DNA of 64,000 bases from Clostridia bacterium (GCA_017430135.1 JAFRNM010000018.1:186001-250000); one strand, 5' to 3'; positions 33,880-42,335 are shown, numbered from the stretch's first letter. Numbers and translations: made by a program. The notes: generated by a model from the sequence alone, not told the origin.

Positions 33880-34946
33880 TCCCCACTCACTCCTGACATT
33901 TGCTTTAAATATTTATCTGTATATTCTTTTAATTTGTCTTTATTATTTTTTAATTTATTAATTAATTGCTCTGCCTCTTTATAAGCGTTTTCATATTCTT
34001 CTTTTGTTAATTCTTTTCTGTCATAGGCTTGTTTTAGTTCATCTTCATCAAGTAATATAACATCTCCACTTGGTGTTACAACCACATCAAGATAAAGATC
34101 ATCTTCATAAGGTATTCCATTATCTTTACCAATTTCTCTTGCTATATCAAAATACCATTCAATAATATCACTATTTTCATCATAAATAGCAGTTAATTTT
34201 ACTTTTGAAGAATAATCATAAAATTCTAGCCACTTATAATTATTATCCATTATACATTTTCCGTTTGGTATAAGTATTTTATCTTTAACATCAATAAATT
34301 TGTAAAAATAAATATCGCCACTAAAATAGTCATCTGAAATAGATATTATTCTTAAATCAGCATTTGCTCTATTTCCAACAAATCTATCTGCATATCTTTT
34401 CTTTAAACTAATCCAATATCTTTGAATTGTTCCTGATTTGCTTAAACCTACTTCATCTATAACTTCATTTTCTAGCACACCACCATTTGCTATAATGGTT
34501 TTTGCTGATCCTATATTTTCTTTATCACAAGCTAGTAAAACTCTATTAATATTCATATCTCTGCATTTAGGTAAAATCTGCTTTAACATTTCTGTAGCAT
34601 AACCTTTTCTTCTTTCATCTGGAATTACACTATATCCAATATTTCCACCATAATTGTATAAAAAATCTGTTAATCCTTTTCTAATATCAATAATTCCTAT
34701 AAGTTTTTTATCACTTTTTCTAACCCCTAAATATACATCTGATGGTACATAGCTTTCTCCATATTTTTTTGATAACCTATTGTCAAAATCAATCCATTCT
34801 TCGTATGTATTACATTCTTCTAATCCAGCACAACCATCAAAAGACTCCTCATTTTCTAAAAATATCTTTCTATATTCCATTACTTGCTCTTTATATTCAT
34901 TTGTTGGAATAATTAATTCTAATCTTTCTTCATTCAAATTAAACAC
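33876..34946 (-). CDS. GNAT acetyltransferase fused to a DUF402/FomD-like domain
   Basis: A 356-residue two-domain protein. Residues about 1-175 are GNAT (VIPDERRKGYATEMLKQILP, NIGSAKTIIANGG). Residues about 210-335 match DUF402: KWLEFYDYSSKVKLTAIYDE, EWYFDIAREI, YEDDLYLDVVVTPSGDVILL and DEDELKQAYDRKELTKEEYE. DUF402 proteins act on nucleotides or phosphate esters (FomD, Ntdp). The fusion suggests a joint job, perhaps modifying an aminoacyl or nucleotidyl compound. Overlaps its neighbours by 4-8 bp. Confidence 0.75.
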   Translation of the reverse strand: MFNLNEERLELIIPTNEYKEQVMEYRKIFLENEESFDGCAGLEECNTYEEWIDFDNRLSKKYGESYVPSDVYLGVRKSDKKLIGIIDIRKGLTDFLYNYGGNIGYSVIPDERRKGYATEMLKQILPKCRDMNINRVLLACDKENIGSAKTIIANGGVLENEVIDEVGLSKSGTIQRYWISLKKRYADRFVGNRANADLRIISISDDYFSGDIYFYKFIDVKDKILIPNGKCIMDNNYKWLEFYDYSSKVKLTAIYDENSDIIEWYFDIAREIGKDNGIPYEDDLYLDVVVTPSGDVILLDEDELKQAYDRKELTKEEYENAYKEAEQLINKLKNNKDKLKEYTDKYLKQMSGVSGE

Positions 34947-35976
34947 CTTCTTTAACTTTCTTCATTTTATAATGAAAATCTGTTTCTTTATATACTCTAA
35001 ATCCTAATCTTTCATATAATTTTTTTACTGGATTTGTTTTAAAGCATTGAAGTTCTATATCATTTTTTTTATATAAAGTTATAATATCTTTGATAATTTT
35101 TGTTCCTATGCCTTTATTTTGGTATTCAGGAATAATACATATATTACCTATTTCATAATTTCCAGTTTCAATTATATTACCATTATAAAATCCTATATCC
35201 ATATTATCATATTGAATTATATAGCTATTTTCCTTTACACTATTAATAAAGTTTTCAAAATATTTTTTCTGATCTTCTTCATTCCATTCATTCCAATATT
35301 GAATTACATATTCCTTATAAGCATTCTTTTTAACCTCGTAAACGTAATTATAGTCATTATCTTTATAATTTCTTAATGTTATATGCTCTATTTTATCTTC
35401 ATATTCGCTAGAATATTTTTCAATACTTTCATTAACATTTATTTTATAATCTTTTACAATACAATGTGAATTTTCATCATCAAAATATTCTCTTGTATTT
35501 ATTCCTCCTAAAGCTTCCATAGTTTTCCATGATGCTGGATTATCTTTATCTGCATCTAATAAAACTTCTTTAATTTCATGCTTTTTGCATACTTTTAGAC
35601 CTAGATATAAATTTATTTTATTATAGCCTTTTCCTCTTTCAGTAGGTCTAATACAATATCCAATATTTCCACCAAATTTTTTTAAATTTTCATTTAGAGC
35701 TAACCTAATATTGATCATACCAACAATTTTATTATCATTACTTCTAATTAAAAAATATGTTCTTGCTGGAACTCTAACTTCATCTGGAATTCTATTATAA
35801 TCATCTTCTAATTTTTCTAACCATCCTTCATAGTTATCTAAAAATCTTTGTAACCCACCTGTTCCATTTATATCAGAATTATATTCATAAAATTCATTTA
35901 TAAATTCTATCGCCTCATTTTTTCTTCTCAAACTAGGTTCTTCTAAATAAAACGTTTCCATGTTACCACTCCTCAC
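34939..35976 (-). CDS. Tandem two-domain GNAT acetyltransferase
   Basis: 345 residues. The first GNAT domain (about 1-175) has CIRPTERGKGYNKINLYLGL and PASWKTMEALGG; the second (about 195-340) has CIIPEYQNKGIGTKIIKDI and YERLGFRVYKETDFHYKM. The first half is paralogous to the GNAT domain of the next gene (34946-33876), which points to local duplication. Substrate unknown. Confidence 0.8.
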   Translation of the reverse strand: MRSGNMETFYLEEPSLRRKNEAIEFINEFYEYNSDINGTGGLQRFLDNYEGWLEKLEDDYNRIPDEVRVPARTYFLIRSNDNKIVGMINIRLALNENLKKFGGNIGYCIRPTERGKGYNKINLYLGLKVCKKHEIKEVLLDADKDNPASWKTMEALGGINTREYFDDENSHCIVKDYKINVNESIEKYSSEYEDKIEHITLRNYKDNDYNYVYEVKKNAYKEYVIQYWNEWNEEDQKKYFENFINSVKENSYIIQYDNMDIGFYNGNIIETGNYEIGNICIIPEYQNKGIGTKIIKDIITLYKKNDIELQCFKTNPVKKLYERLGFRVYKETDFHYKMKKVKEGV

Positions 35977-36389
35977 TTTTGAATTCTTAATGTCATTCCA
36001 TATCCTGTATAGTCAAAAGGTATAGTTCTAAATCCACATTTTTTATAAAATTCTTCTTTCCCTTTCATAGATATTAAATTAATACTACACTTTTGTCCTA
36101 TTTCAGTACGTTCTTCTATATCTTTTACTATTGATTCGATTAATAATTTACCTATTCCTTTTTTCTGATAGTCTGAATGAACAACAACATCAACAATTAA
36201 GTAATATAAACCATCTCCAATTACTCTTGCCATTCCTACAATTTTATTATTATAAATTACTTTCTTTGCAAAAACACTATTCTTTATTGCGTTCTCAATT
36301 ATATTCTTATTTTTTGAATCCCAACCTACAGAATTTCTTAATTCATTGTATTCTTCTGGTGTAATACCATTTTCTATTTTATATTCCAT
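35973..36389 (-). CDS. GNAT acetyltransferase
   Basis: 138 residues from ATG 36389 (AAAGGGAAG upstream; an earlier in-frame ATG at 36407 lies at the RBS). VVVHSDYQKKGIGKLLIESIV and FYKKCGFRTIPFDYTGYGMT identify the fold. The pseudogene at 39749-40162 is a close relative (VGWxxxxxEI...FYxKFGF). Confidence 0.8.
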   Translation of the reverse strand: MEYKIENGITPEEYNELRNSVGWDSKNKNIIENAIKNSVFAKKVIYNNKIVGMARVIGDGLYYLIVDVVVHSDYQKKGIGKLLIESIVKDIEERTEIGQKCSINLISMKGKEEFYKKCGFRTIPFDYTGYGMTLRIQK

Positions 36390-36409
36390 AAAAAACTTCC
36401 CTTTCATTC

Positions 36410-36937
36410 TTACATATTTGAAATATCATACTCATATATTACTTCTTCATATTCCTTATTTCCTATTTTGCTATTTTCAATTTTTATAATTTTTCCACCC
36501 ATTTTTTCATAGAAGGTTCTTGAAGGGGAGTTCTCCTTTAAGCAACCTAAAATCATTTGAGTTTTACCTTGATTTTTAAGTTTTTGAATTACATACTTCA
36601 TTAATTTTGAACCAATACCTTTTCTTTTTAATGAGCTTTTTACATATAAAGCGGAAAGTTCACAATTAGCATTATGATAATTTTCTGGTTCTTTAATATA
36701 ATTTCTATATAGACAGAAACCAACAATTTCATTATTTAATTCTGCGACAATAATATCTACTCCATTTTCTATATTATTTTTTCTTTTTTTAATTTCCTCA
36801 TTAAGATTCATATTATCAAGGAAATCATTATCTATAATTCCTTTATATGCTGTTTGCCAACCCTCTATTTTAATCTTTGCAATTTGTCCAACATCATTAA
36901 TAGTTGCAGTTCTAATTATAATATCCAATTTAATCAC
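36410..36937 (-). CDS. GNAT acetyltransferase, first gene of the operon
   Basis: 175 residues. IIIRTATINDVGQIAKIKIEGW, the acetyl-CoA loop KSSLKRKGIGSKLMKYVIQK and SPSRTFYEKMGGKIIK are typical. It begins at GTG 36937 or, with better RBS spacing, TTG 36928. First gene behind the ykkC-like leader. Confidence 0.85.
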   Translation of the reverse strand: MIKLDIIIRTATINDVGQIAKIKIEGWQTAYKGIIDNDFLDNMNLNEEIKKRKNNIENGVDIIVAELNNEIVGFCLYRNYIKEPENYHNANCELSALYVKSSLKRKGIGSKLMKYVIQKLKNQGKTQMILGCLKENSPSRTFYEKMGGKIIKIENSKIGNKEYEEVIYEYDISNM

Positions 36938-36949
36938 ATCCCTTTATAA

Positions 36950-37091
36950 TAAAAAATAAGCCTCACAAAAAAATCTTTTTAAGACTCCTTTGTAAGACTT
37001 TTATATCTCTTACTTCGTGTAAACAATTATTTTATTCTAATTGTCCTTTATCGCTCGGATTGTTAAATCCTAGATAAACTCTTAAATTATG
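36950..37091 (-). promoter_or_regulatory. ykkC-family-like riboswitch with overlapping terminator
   Basis: On the minus strand the leader carries, in ykkC order, CTAGGATTT...AATCCGAG (37074-37054), then TTTACACG (37016 region), then a stem GTAAGA-GATATAAAAG-TCTTAC (37012-36992). These match the CUAGG, UCCGAG, ACACG and GAUAAAAG-C landmarks of that family. The 3' arm of the last stem is reused in a terminator, AAGTCTTACAAA pairing with TTTGTGAGGCTT, followed by ATTTTTT. Ligand binding would thus free or block termination. The subtype (guanidine, ppGpp, PRPP and so on) cannot be called by eye. Confidence 0.55.
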
Positions 37092-37097
37092 TGTTCT

Positions 37098-37126
37098 ATT
37101 GTAACATATTATTTTAATTTTGTCAA
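37098..37126 (-). promoter_or_regulatory. Promoter of the GNAT/LysE operon
   Basis: Minus strand TTGACA (37126-37121), 17-bp spacer, TACAAT (37103-37098). Confidence 0.75.
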
Positions 37127-37166
37127 ATTTACATAATATCTATTTTACAAAATTAATCATATTCTA

Positions 37167-37195
37167 TTTACTTTATAAAAAAAATGTGCTAAAAT
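37167..37195 (+). promoter_or_regulatory. Promoter of thrS
   Basis: TTTACT (37167-37172), 17-bp spacer ending TGTGC, TAAAAT (37190-37195). It leaves a leader of about 305 bases before thrS. Confidence 0.65.
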
Positions 37196-37207
37196 AGAAA
37201 TATATTA

Positions 37208-37481
37208 AATAGAGGGAGAGATATAGATATGCTAAACAAACAATTAATAACCATAACCAAATTAACAAGTATTAAATCAATTATATATAGTAATTGGTTG
37301 TTTTAGTGTATCTTAAAATAATAGATTTAAGTTACGAGTTCTATTACAATCCAAAAGTTGTAATGGGGCTCGTATTTTAGTTAAAAGGAGATGATAGATA
37401 TGACCGAAACAGAAACAGATACCGATACAGATACCAACACCAAAATAATAATTAATATAAAAAATGTAGGATCCCTCTATT
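37208..37481 (+). promoter_or_regulatory. thrS leader with long-range pairing and 16-bp hairpin
   Basis: AATAGAGGGA (37208-37217, includes the RBS of leader peptide 1) is the exact complement of TCCCTCTATT (37472-37481, last codons of leader peptide 2). Between them ACGAGTTCTATTACAA (37334-37349) and TTGTAATGGGGCTCGT (37358-37373) make a 16-bp stem with some G-U pairs. No T-box sequence is present. The layout suggests control by translation of the peptides. Confidence 0.65.
37229..37306 (+). CDS. thrS leader peptide 1 (25 residues)
   Basis: MLNKQLITITKLTSIKSIIY... with AGAGGGAGAG upstream. It contains ITITKLTSI, reminiscent of ITIT in the E. coli thrL leader. It ends 27 bp before the 16-bp hairpin. 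Confidence 0.55.
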   Translation: MLNKQLITITKLTSIKSIIYSNWLF

Positions 37482-37483
37482 AA
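37400..37483 (+). CDS. thrS leader peptide 2, Thr-rich (27 residues)
   Basis: MTETETDTDTDTNTK... has Thr at every second position from 2 to 14 (seven Thr codons, ACC and ACA), preceded by AAAAGGAG. Its final codons, stop included, form TCCCTCTATTAA, the 3' half of the long-range pair. It ends 26 bp before the thrS ATG. It fits ribosome-stalling control of threonyl-tRNA synthetase by Thr-tRNA supply. Confidence 0.75.
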   Translation: MTETETDTDTDTNTKIIINIKNVGSLY

Positions 37484-37509
37484 AAGAAATATAGAAAGAA
37501 GGAATAAAA

Positions 37510-39051
37510 ATGTTAAATGAAGAAGGAGCAGAATTGCTCAAAAAAGTTATAATCAAAAAATATGGAAAAGTGGAATTAGAAAAAATAAGTGCTGATGAAA
37601 ATGAATTTAATTTTGATTTCAAAATCAATGAAAATATAGGAGAAAATGATTTAACAGATTTAGAAAAAGAATTAAAGAAAGAAAGTAATTTATATATCAA
37701 GCTAATACGAATTAGTGGAGTATATGTTGATGGGAATATTGAAAATGAAATGATTAATCGTATTTCTGGAAAGGTATTTTCATCAAATGAAGAATTGAAA
37801 AAATATGAGGAATTTTTAGAAGATGCAAAAGAAAGAAATCATAAAAAAATAGGAAAAGACTTAGATTTATTCTGTTTTTCAGACTTTTTAGGTGCAGGAT
37901 TACCTTTATATACTCCTAGAGGAACAATTGTAAAAGATGAATTACAAAAACAAATTGAAAAAATATGTAGAAAATATGGTTTTCAAAAAGTTAGCTGTCC
38001 TTCACTTGCAAATATAAGTTTATTTGAAACTTCTGGTCATGCACAAAAGTTTAATGATGAATTATTTAGAGTTAGCTCTCCTAAAGGACATGAATTTGTA
38101 TTAAAACCTGTGCAATGTCCACATCATACACAAATATATAGCTCAAAAATTCGTAGTTATAGAGATTTACCTATTAGATATATGGAATCAGATAAGCAAT
38201 ATAGAGCTGAATTACAAGGTTCTGTAGGTGGATTATCAAGGGTATATGCTATTACTGTAGAAGATGGTCATTCATTTTGTAGAATAGATCAAGTAAAAGA
38301 TGAAATTATAAATATGTATAATATAATTAGAGATTTCTATTCAAAAATGGGATTATGGAATAATTATTGGGTTTCACTATCTTTAAGAGATAGCAAACAT
38401 CCAGAAAAGTATATTGGAAGTAATGAAGATTGGCAATTAAGTGAAAATATACTTAAAGATATTTGTAATGAATTAAACCTAGATGCAAAAGTTTGTGAAG
38501 GCGAAGCAGCATTATATGGGCCAAAAATAGATTTTATGTTTAAAGATGCTTTAGGTAGAGAAATACAAATTCCTACAATACAACTTGACTTTGCTACTCC
38601 AAAAAGATTCGGATTATTTTATATTGATGAAAGTGGCGAGAAACAAATTCCTGTAATGATCCACAGAGCAATATTAGGTTCTTATGAGAGATTTTTAGTT
38701 TTGCTACTTGAACAATTTAAAGGAGTATTACCAATCTGGCTTTCACCTGTACAAGTCAATATTATTCCTGTAAATAATAATGCTCATAGTGATTACTGTA
38801 AAAAACTAATGGAGAAATTGTTAGATGAAGATATTAGAGTAGAAATGGATATGAGTTCCGAAACTTTAAATAAAAAGATTAAAGTAAGTAATGATATGAA
38901 AAATCCATATACTGTAGTAATAGGTAACAATGAAATTGAAAATAATTCTGTATGTTTTAGAAAACTAGGTAGCAAAGAACAAAATATTATGGATATTGAT
39001 GATTTTGTGCAAATGCTAAAAAAACAAATTCAACAGGATAAGAATATTTAA
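37510..39051 (+). CDS. thrS: Threonyl-tRNA synthetase, short form without standard editing region
   Basis: 513 residues against about 640 in the usual enzyme. The catalytic core is complete: motif 1 region PRGTIVKDELQ, zinc ligands in PVQCPHH, EDGHSFC and MIHRAILGS, and the C-terminal anticodon-binding domain (WLSPVQVNIIPVN...). Motif 2 is atypical (YMESDKQYRAELQGSVGGLS where most have a phenylalanine-glycine-x-x-HRxE type). The N-terminus lacks the TGS domain and the HxxxH editing motif; only a remnant (DENEFNFDFKINENIGENDL) is visible. RBS GAAGGAA. Editing may be absent or supplied elsewhere. Confidence 0.9.
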   Translation: MLNEEGAELLKKVIIKKYGKVELEKISADENEFNFDFKINENIGENDLTDLEKELKKESNLYIKLIRISGVYVDGNIENEMINRISGKVFSSNEELKKYEEFLEDAKERNHKKIGKDLDLFCFSDFLGAGLPLYTPRGTIVKDELQKQIEKICRKYGFQKVSCPSLANISLFETSGHAQKFNDELFRVSSPKGHEFVLKPVQCPHHTQIYSSKIRSYRDLPIRYMESDKQYRAELQGSVGGLSRVYAITVEDGHSFCRIDQVKDEIINMYNIIRDFYSKMGLWNNYWVSLSLRDSKHPEKYIGSNEDWQLSENILKDICNELNLDAKVCEGEAALYGPKIDFMFKDALGREIQIPTIQLDFATPKRFGLFYIDESGEKQIPVMIHRAILGSYERFLVLLLEQFKGVLPIWLSPVQVNIIPVNNNAHSDYCKKLMEKLLDEDIRVEMDMSSETLNKKIKVSNDMKNPYTVVIGNNEIENNSVCFRKLGSKEQNIMDIDDFVQMLKKQIQQDKNI

Positions 39052-39058
39052 TAGAAAG

Positions 39059-39092
39059 AACTATACTAAATTTTTCTTTAGTATAGTTTTTT
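39059..39092 (+). terminator. Terminator of thrS
   Basis: AACTATACTAAA and TTTAGTATAGTT make a perfect 12-bp stem followed by TTTT. Confidence 0.9.
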
Positions 39093-39205
39093 ACTATTCT
39101 CTTTAAAAAATGAAACTAACTCTTTATTTATTTTTTATAGTGCTATTTATTTTTGGAAATGTTTGTGATATACTTGTTACAATTAGCAATAGGAGTGTAG
39201 GAAAA

Positions 39206-39472
39206 TTGAAAGATAAGGAAATTATATGTATTATAGAAACAACCTTAAAAGAAAAGTTAAATAAAAATGCTGATTATATTAGATATACATTTTATGAATT
39301 AAGGGTTAAATATAATTTATCAGAACAAGATACAGATAAATTTTTAGATTTAATTAGAACAAAATTACAAAATGAAAATTATTTAGTCTACTTTACAGGT
39401 GCAAGATTTGAATACAAAAATGCAAAAATGAAAGTAAAAGATAATGAATTAATGATTGCAATAAAAGAATAG
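39206..39472 (+). CDS. Small hypothetical protein
   Basis: 88 residues from TTG 39206, which has AGGAG 10 bases upstream. The frame is open to an ATG at 39110 that would add a hydrophobic N-terminal helix but has no RBS. The body is charged, with ELRVKYNLSEQDTDKFLDLI. No family recognised. Confidence 0.45.
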   Translation: MKDKEIICIIETTLKEKLNKNADYIRYTFYELRVKYNLSEQDTDKFLDLIRTKLQNENYLVYFTGARFEYKNAKMKVKDNELMIAIKE

Positions 39473-39486
39473 AAAGAGGGATAATA

Positions 39487-39699
39487 ATGAATTTAATAAA
39501 TAAATGTACAAAAAATGAAATAAAGTTGATAGAAAAAGCAGGAGTTAAAGTTGAAAATAAGGATTATACAGCAGCTGAATTGAAAAAATGTGAAGCAGAT
39601 ATAACAGATTATATAATGTCGCATAGTTCTAAAAATGGAGATATTAGTAAATTAAGTTGTGAGTATAGTGATATATTAAGCATAATAGCAAATAATTAA
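39487..39699 (+). CDS. Small hypothetical protein (70 residues)
   Basis: RBS AAAGAGG upstream, 14 bp after the preceding gene. MNLINKCTKNEIKLIEKAGV... with a regular pattern of charged and hydrophobic residues. Function unknown. Confidence 0.5.
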   Translation: MNLINKCTKNEIKLIEKAGVKVENKDYTAAELKKCEADITDYIMSHSSKNGDISKLSCEYSDILSIIANN

Positions 39700-39748
39700 T
39701 ATCAAAAATAAATAATAAAAAATCAAGTATTAAAAAATTGGAGGAAAA

Positions 39749-40162
39749 ATGTTAAATATAAAGGAAAACTGTAAAAATGTAGATGATTTTAATTTACTTT
39801 ATGATTCAGTTGGTTGGGGAGCCAACCCTAAAGAAATTTCTAAAAAAGCCTTAGAGAATACCTTTTATTCTGTTAGTATTTATGAAGATGAAAATATAGT
39901 AGGATAAGGAAGATTAATTGGTGATGCAATTTGTTTTGTCTATGTACAAGATATAATGGTAAAGCCAGAATTTCAAAATAAAAAAATTGGCACAATGATA
40001 ATGAATAAATTATTATCAAAAATAAATGAATTAAAAAAAGAAAATCCGAATATAAGGGTTTATCTTGGAGCAACAAAATATAAAGAATCATTTTATGAGA
40101 AATTTGGATTTATAAAAAGAATAGATGCAAATTTAGGATATGGAATGATTTTAAAACAATAA
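39749..40162 (+). pseudogene. GNAT acetyltransferase interrupted by one stop
   Basis: The frame from ATG 39749 (GGAGG upstream) is a complete GNAT protein except for a TAA at 39905-39907 (codon 53), in the loop that normally reads VG(x)GRLIGD. KPEFQNKKIGTMIMNKLLSKI and FYEKFGFIKRIDANLGYGMI follow in the same frame. A single base change from TAT or TAC would make this stop. No CGG is involved, so this looks like ordinary inactivation. Confidence 0.75.
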
Positions 40163-40200
40163 CTAATACAATATAAAATAATTAATATAGAGGTGATTAA

Positions 40201-40482
40201 TTGGTGGAAAAAATAAATTTAGAAATAGAAAAATACTCATTTTTATATGATGAAATAGAAAAATTTTTTATTTTTGTTATTCCATCTTCAAAAATTAAAT
40301 CATTTACAGAGTTTTATATACAAAAAGAGAATAATAGATTTATTAAATTTTGTATAGGAGTTAATTTGAGAGATTTAAACTATTCAAACCAAGATTTTAT
40401 AAATAAAAATATTATGAAATGGATAGAATCCTACGAAAATGATATTGAATTATTAGAAGTTTATAGTGAATTTAATAATTAA
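40201..40482 (+). CDS. Small hypothetical protein
   Basis: 93 residues from TTG 40201 or GTG 40204, with GAGGTG upstream. Aromatic-rich, no motif recognised. Ends just before a shared terminator. Confidence 0.5.
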   Translation: MVEKINLEIEKYSFLYDEIEKFFIFVIPSSKIKSFTEFYIQKENNRFIKFCIGVNLRDLNYSNQDFINKNIMKWIESYENDIELLEVYSEFNN

Positions 40483-40488
40483 AATAAA

Positions 40489-40527
40489 AACCTATATGGA
40501 ATGCTCCACATAGGTTCTTATTTTTTT
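40489..40527. terminator. Bidirectional terminator
   Basis: AACCTATATGGA and TCCACATAGGTT pair except at one position, with TTTTTTT on the plus side and AAATAAAA on the other. It separates the chromosomal genes from the second element. Confidence 0.75.
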
Positions 40528-40877
40528 AAATCATCAAAGTTTGGGAATATTGCTATTAGAACATCCTTTATAATTTGTAATTGTTTTTCATTACATTCAT
40601 TTAAAATATTATCAATTACTTCACGATCTGAATAATTTACTTCTTTTGTTTTCATATCCTCACCAAATAATAAGTAATCAGATGATTTATTCAATGCTTT
40701 ACTTAATTGATATAAGGTATGAATACTGCATCTTTCCCCACCTTCAATTTTAAATATAAAATTTTCAGTTCTACCAGATTTTTCTGCAAGTTTTTCAACT
40801 GTCATTCCAATACTATTTCTTGAATTTTTTACTCTTATACCAAAATTTTTCCAATCGTTATATTCTTTACCTTCCAT
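40518..40877 (-). CDS. HTH (Cro/C1-type) repressor
   Basis: 119 residues. RVKNSRNSIGMTVEKLAEKSG and IHTLYQLSKALNKSSDYLLFG are the XRE-type HTH with its usual closing strand. The RBS GGAGG lies upstream. It probably represses excision genes of the element. Confidence 0.85.
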   Translation of the reverse strand: MEGKEYNDWKNFGIRVKNSRNSIGMTVEKLAEKSGRTENFIFKIEGGERCSIHTLYQLSKALNKSSDYLLFGEDMKTKEVNYSDREVIDNILNECNEKQLQIIKDVLIAIFPNFDDLKK

Positions 40878-41029
40878 AATCTCCTCCGTTCCTCATAGGA
40901 AATATATTTTTTCTTAACAATCATTATTCCATATTTCCGTTAGATTTATTATTGACTATCAAGAAATAAAATATTTCTCGTTGAGAAAGCGAAAGGTAAA
41001 TAAAAATACGATTTAAAATCGCTAACTAC

Positions 41030-41539
41030 TTATATTCTTTCTTTTATAATTTTTGTATATTTATCGGCTATGTATGTTAGATATTCCAATGTAGATTGGT
41101 CCATTTCTGTACCTATAACAATTTCATCATCATTTTTTGTTGCATCTAGAAATTTATTATTCAAAAATATTAATTGATCCACTACATCTTGTTCAGGAAT
41201 ATTATGGGCTTTTAGTGTAGAATAAATATATACATTTGTTGAAAACTGTAATAATTCTTGTATTCCCATTGCATGAAATTTTTGTCTTACTTCTTTTCTA
41301 ATTTGGTTTATAATTTTGTCTTTAAATGGTGTATTAATTAGATTATCGTATTTTGTCATAAGATTCCTCCTCTCATCTATTAAATTTGTTTCTGCAGCTA
41401 AATATTCATTAATAATGCTGTCTATACTAATGGATATGTCTAATATTTTACTATAATTTTCATTATTAGCAATAGCCATATCCATTTTTTCTCGTGCCTT
41501 ATTAATTTTTTCTTGTACCTTTGTTATATCGTTATTCAT
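41030..41539 (-). CDS. Hypothetical helical protein
   Basis: 169 residues, nearly all helical by composition, with a Spo0E-like start (KVQEKINKAREKMDMAIAN, then KILDISISIDSIINEYL, similar to the HxxSxxLDxxI/Y region of Spo0E family peptides). The later part is unrecognised. Lies between the two HTH regulators. Confidence 0.5.
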   Translation of the reverse strand: MNNDITKVQEKINKAREKMDMAIANNENYSKILDISISIDSIINEYLAAETNLIDERRNLMTKYDNLINTPFKDKIINQIRKEVRQKFHAMGIQELLQFSTNVYIYSTLKAHNIPEQDVVDQLIFLNNKFLDATKNDDEIVIGTEMDQSTLEYLTYIADKYTKIIKERI

Positions 41540-41652
41540 ATAGTATCATCCTTTTAAATTTTTATTAAACCTTACATTCAAGGCTGTGCCTTTCAAATTA
41601 TAGCATAGAAAAATGATAAAATCAACATACCATATATAAAGGAAGGATGTTT

Positions 41653-41940
41653 ATGAGCCAAACAAGAAATCAATACAAAGATTTAGAAGGAAGGTTAAAT
41701 GTTACTGGAAAAAATATAAATCGAATAAGATTGGAAAAAAACTTATCTGCACAACAAATATCTGATAGATTAATTATGATTGGTATAGATATTCATAGAC
41801 AGGCTATATATGATATTGAAAACGGAAAACGAACAGTAGCAGATTATGAACTAGCAGCTATTGCTGAAGAATTAGGTGTAACACCAAATGATTTATTATT
41901 GGAATATACCAAACATTTAAAAGATGAAAAAAATAATTAA
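41653..41940 (+). CDS. HTH (Cro/C1-type) regulator
   Basis: 95 residues from ATG 41653 (AAAGGAAGG upstream; ATG 41647 is too close to it). KNINRIRLEKNLSAQQISDRL and YDIENGKRTVADYELAAIAE are an XRE-type HTH. Divergent from 41030-41539, with operator space in between. Confidence 0.85.
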   Translation: MSQTRNQYKDLEGRLNVTGKNINRIRLEKNLSAQQISDRLIMIGIDIHRQAIYDIENGKRTVADYELAAIAEELGVTPNDLLLEYTKHLKDEKNN

Positions 41941-41985
41941 AAGAGATATTCTTTGCACTACAAGAATTTCTCTTTTGTTTTTTTT
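41939..41985 (+). terminator. Terminator after the HTH gene
   Basis: AAAGAGATATTCTT and AAGAATTTCTCTTT pair across GCACTAC, followed by a long T tract. The rest of the gap to 42330 holds tandem TGACAAA words (about 42049-42072) that may be a promoter or operator, and two ACGRTTCTA words near 42236-42256. Confidence 0.8.
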
Positions 41986-42335
41986 TTTTTTGCAAATTTT
42001 TATTGATTTTTCAGTATATTTTACACTTTTTTAAAATTTTTTGTCCTTACTGACAAATTATGACAAACTTTTTAAGAAAAATGTGATAGGGTTATGGTGA
42101 AAAATCTATTAAAGGGGTAATTTTTATAGAAAAAAAATGAAATTTAGCTTTTTATATAAAAGCATTTTAAGTTAATATCGTTGTCAATATTCTTGCTGAA
42201 AAATAGGTTTTTTAGAGGCGTGGTTAAAATTATTACGGTTCTATTTTTACGATTCTAACTATGCTAATAGGAGAATATAGAATGGTTAGAATATTGATGT
42301 TTGTTAAACAACAATTAGATATTTTTGCTATTTTT

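Noticed and set aside
36940..37080. T-box upstream of the GNAT operon
   Set aside because: No TGGNACCGCG-type sequence and no stem I landmarks; the ykkC-like words fit better.
39110..39205. ATG at 39110 as start of the gene ending at 39472
   Set aside because: No RBS, and it lies just after the thrS terminator. The TTG at 39206 has AGGAG at a good distance.
39905..39907. TAA in the GNAT pseudogene as recoding
   Set aside because: A single stop without repeat of the pattern elsewhere; a one-base change from a Tyr codon explains it.
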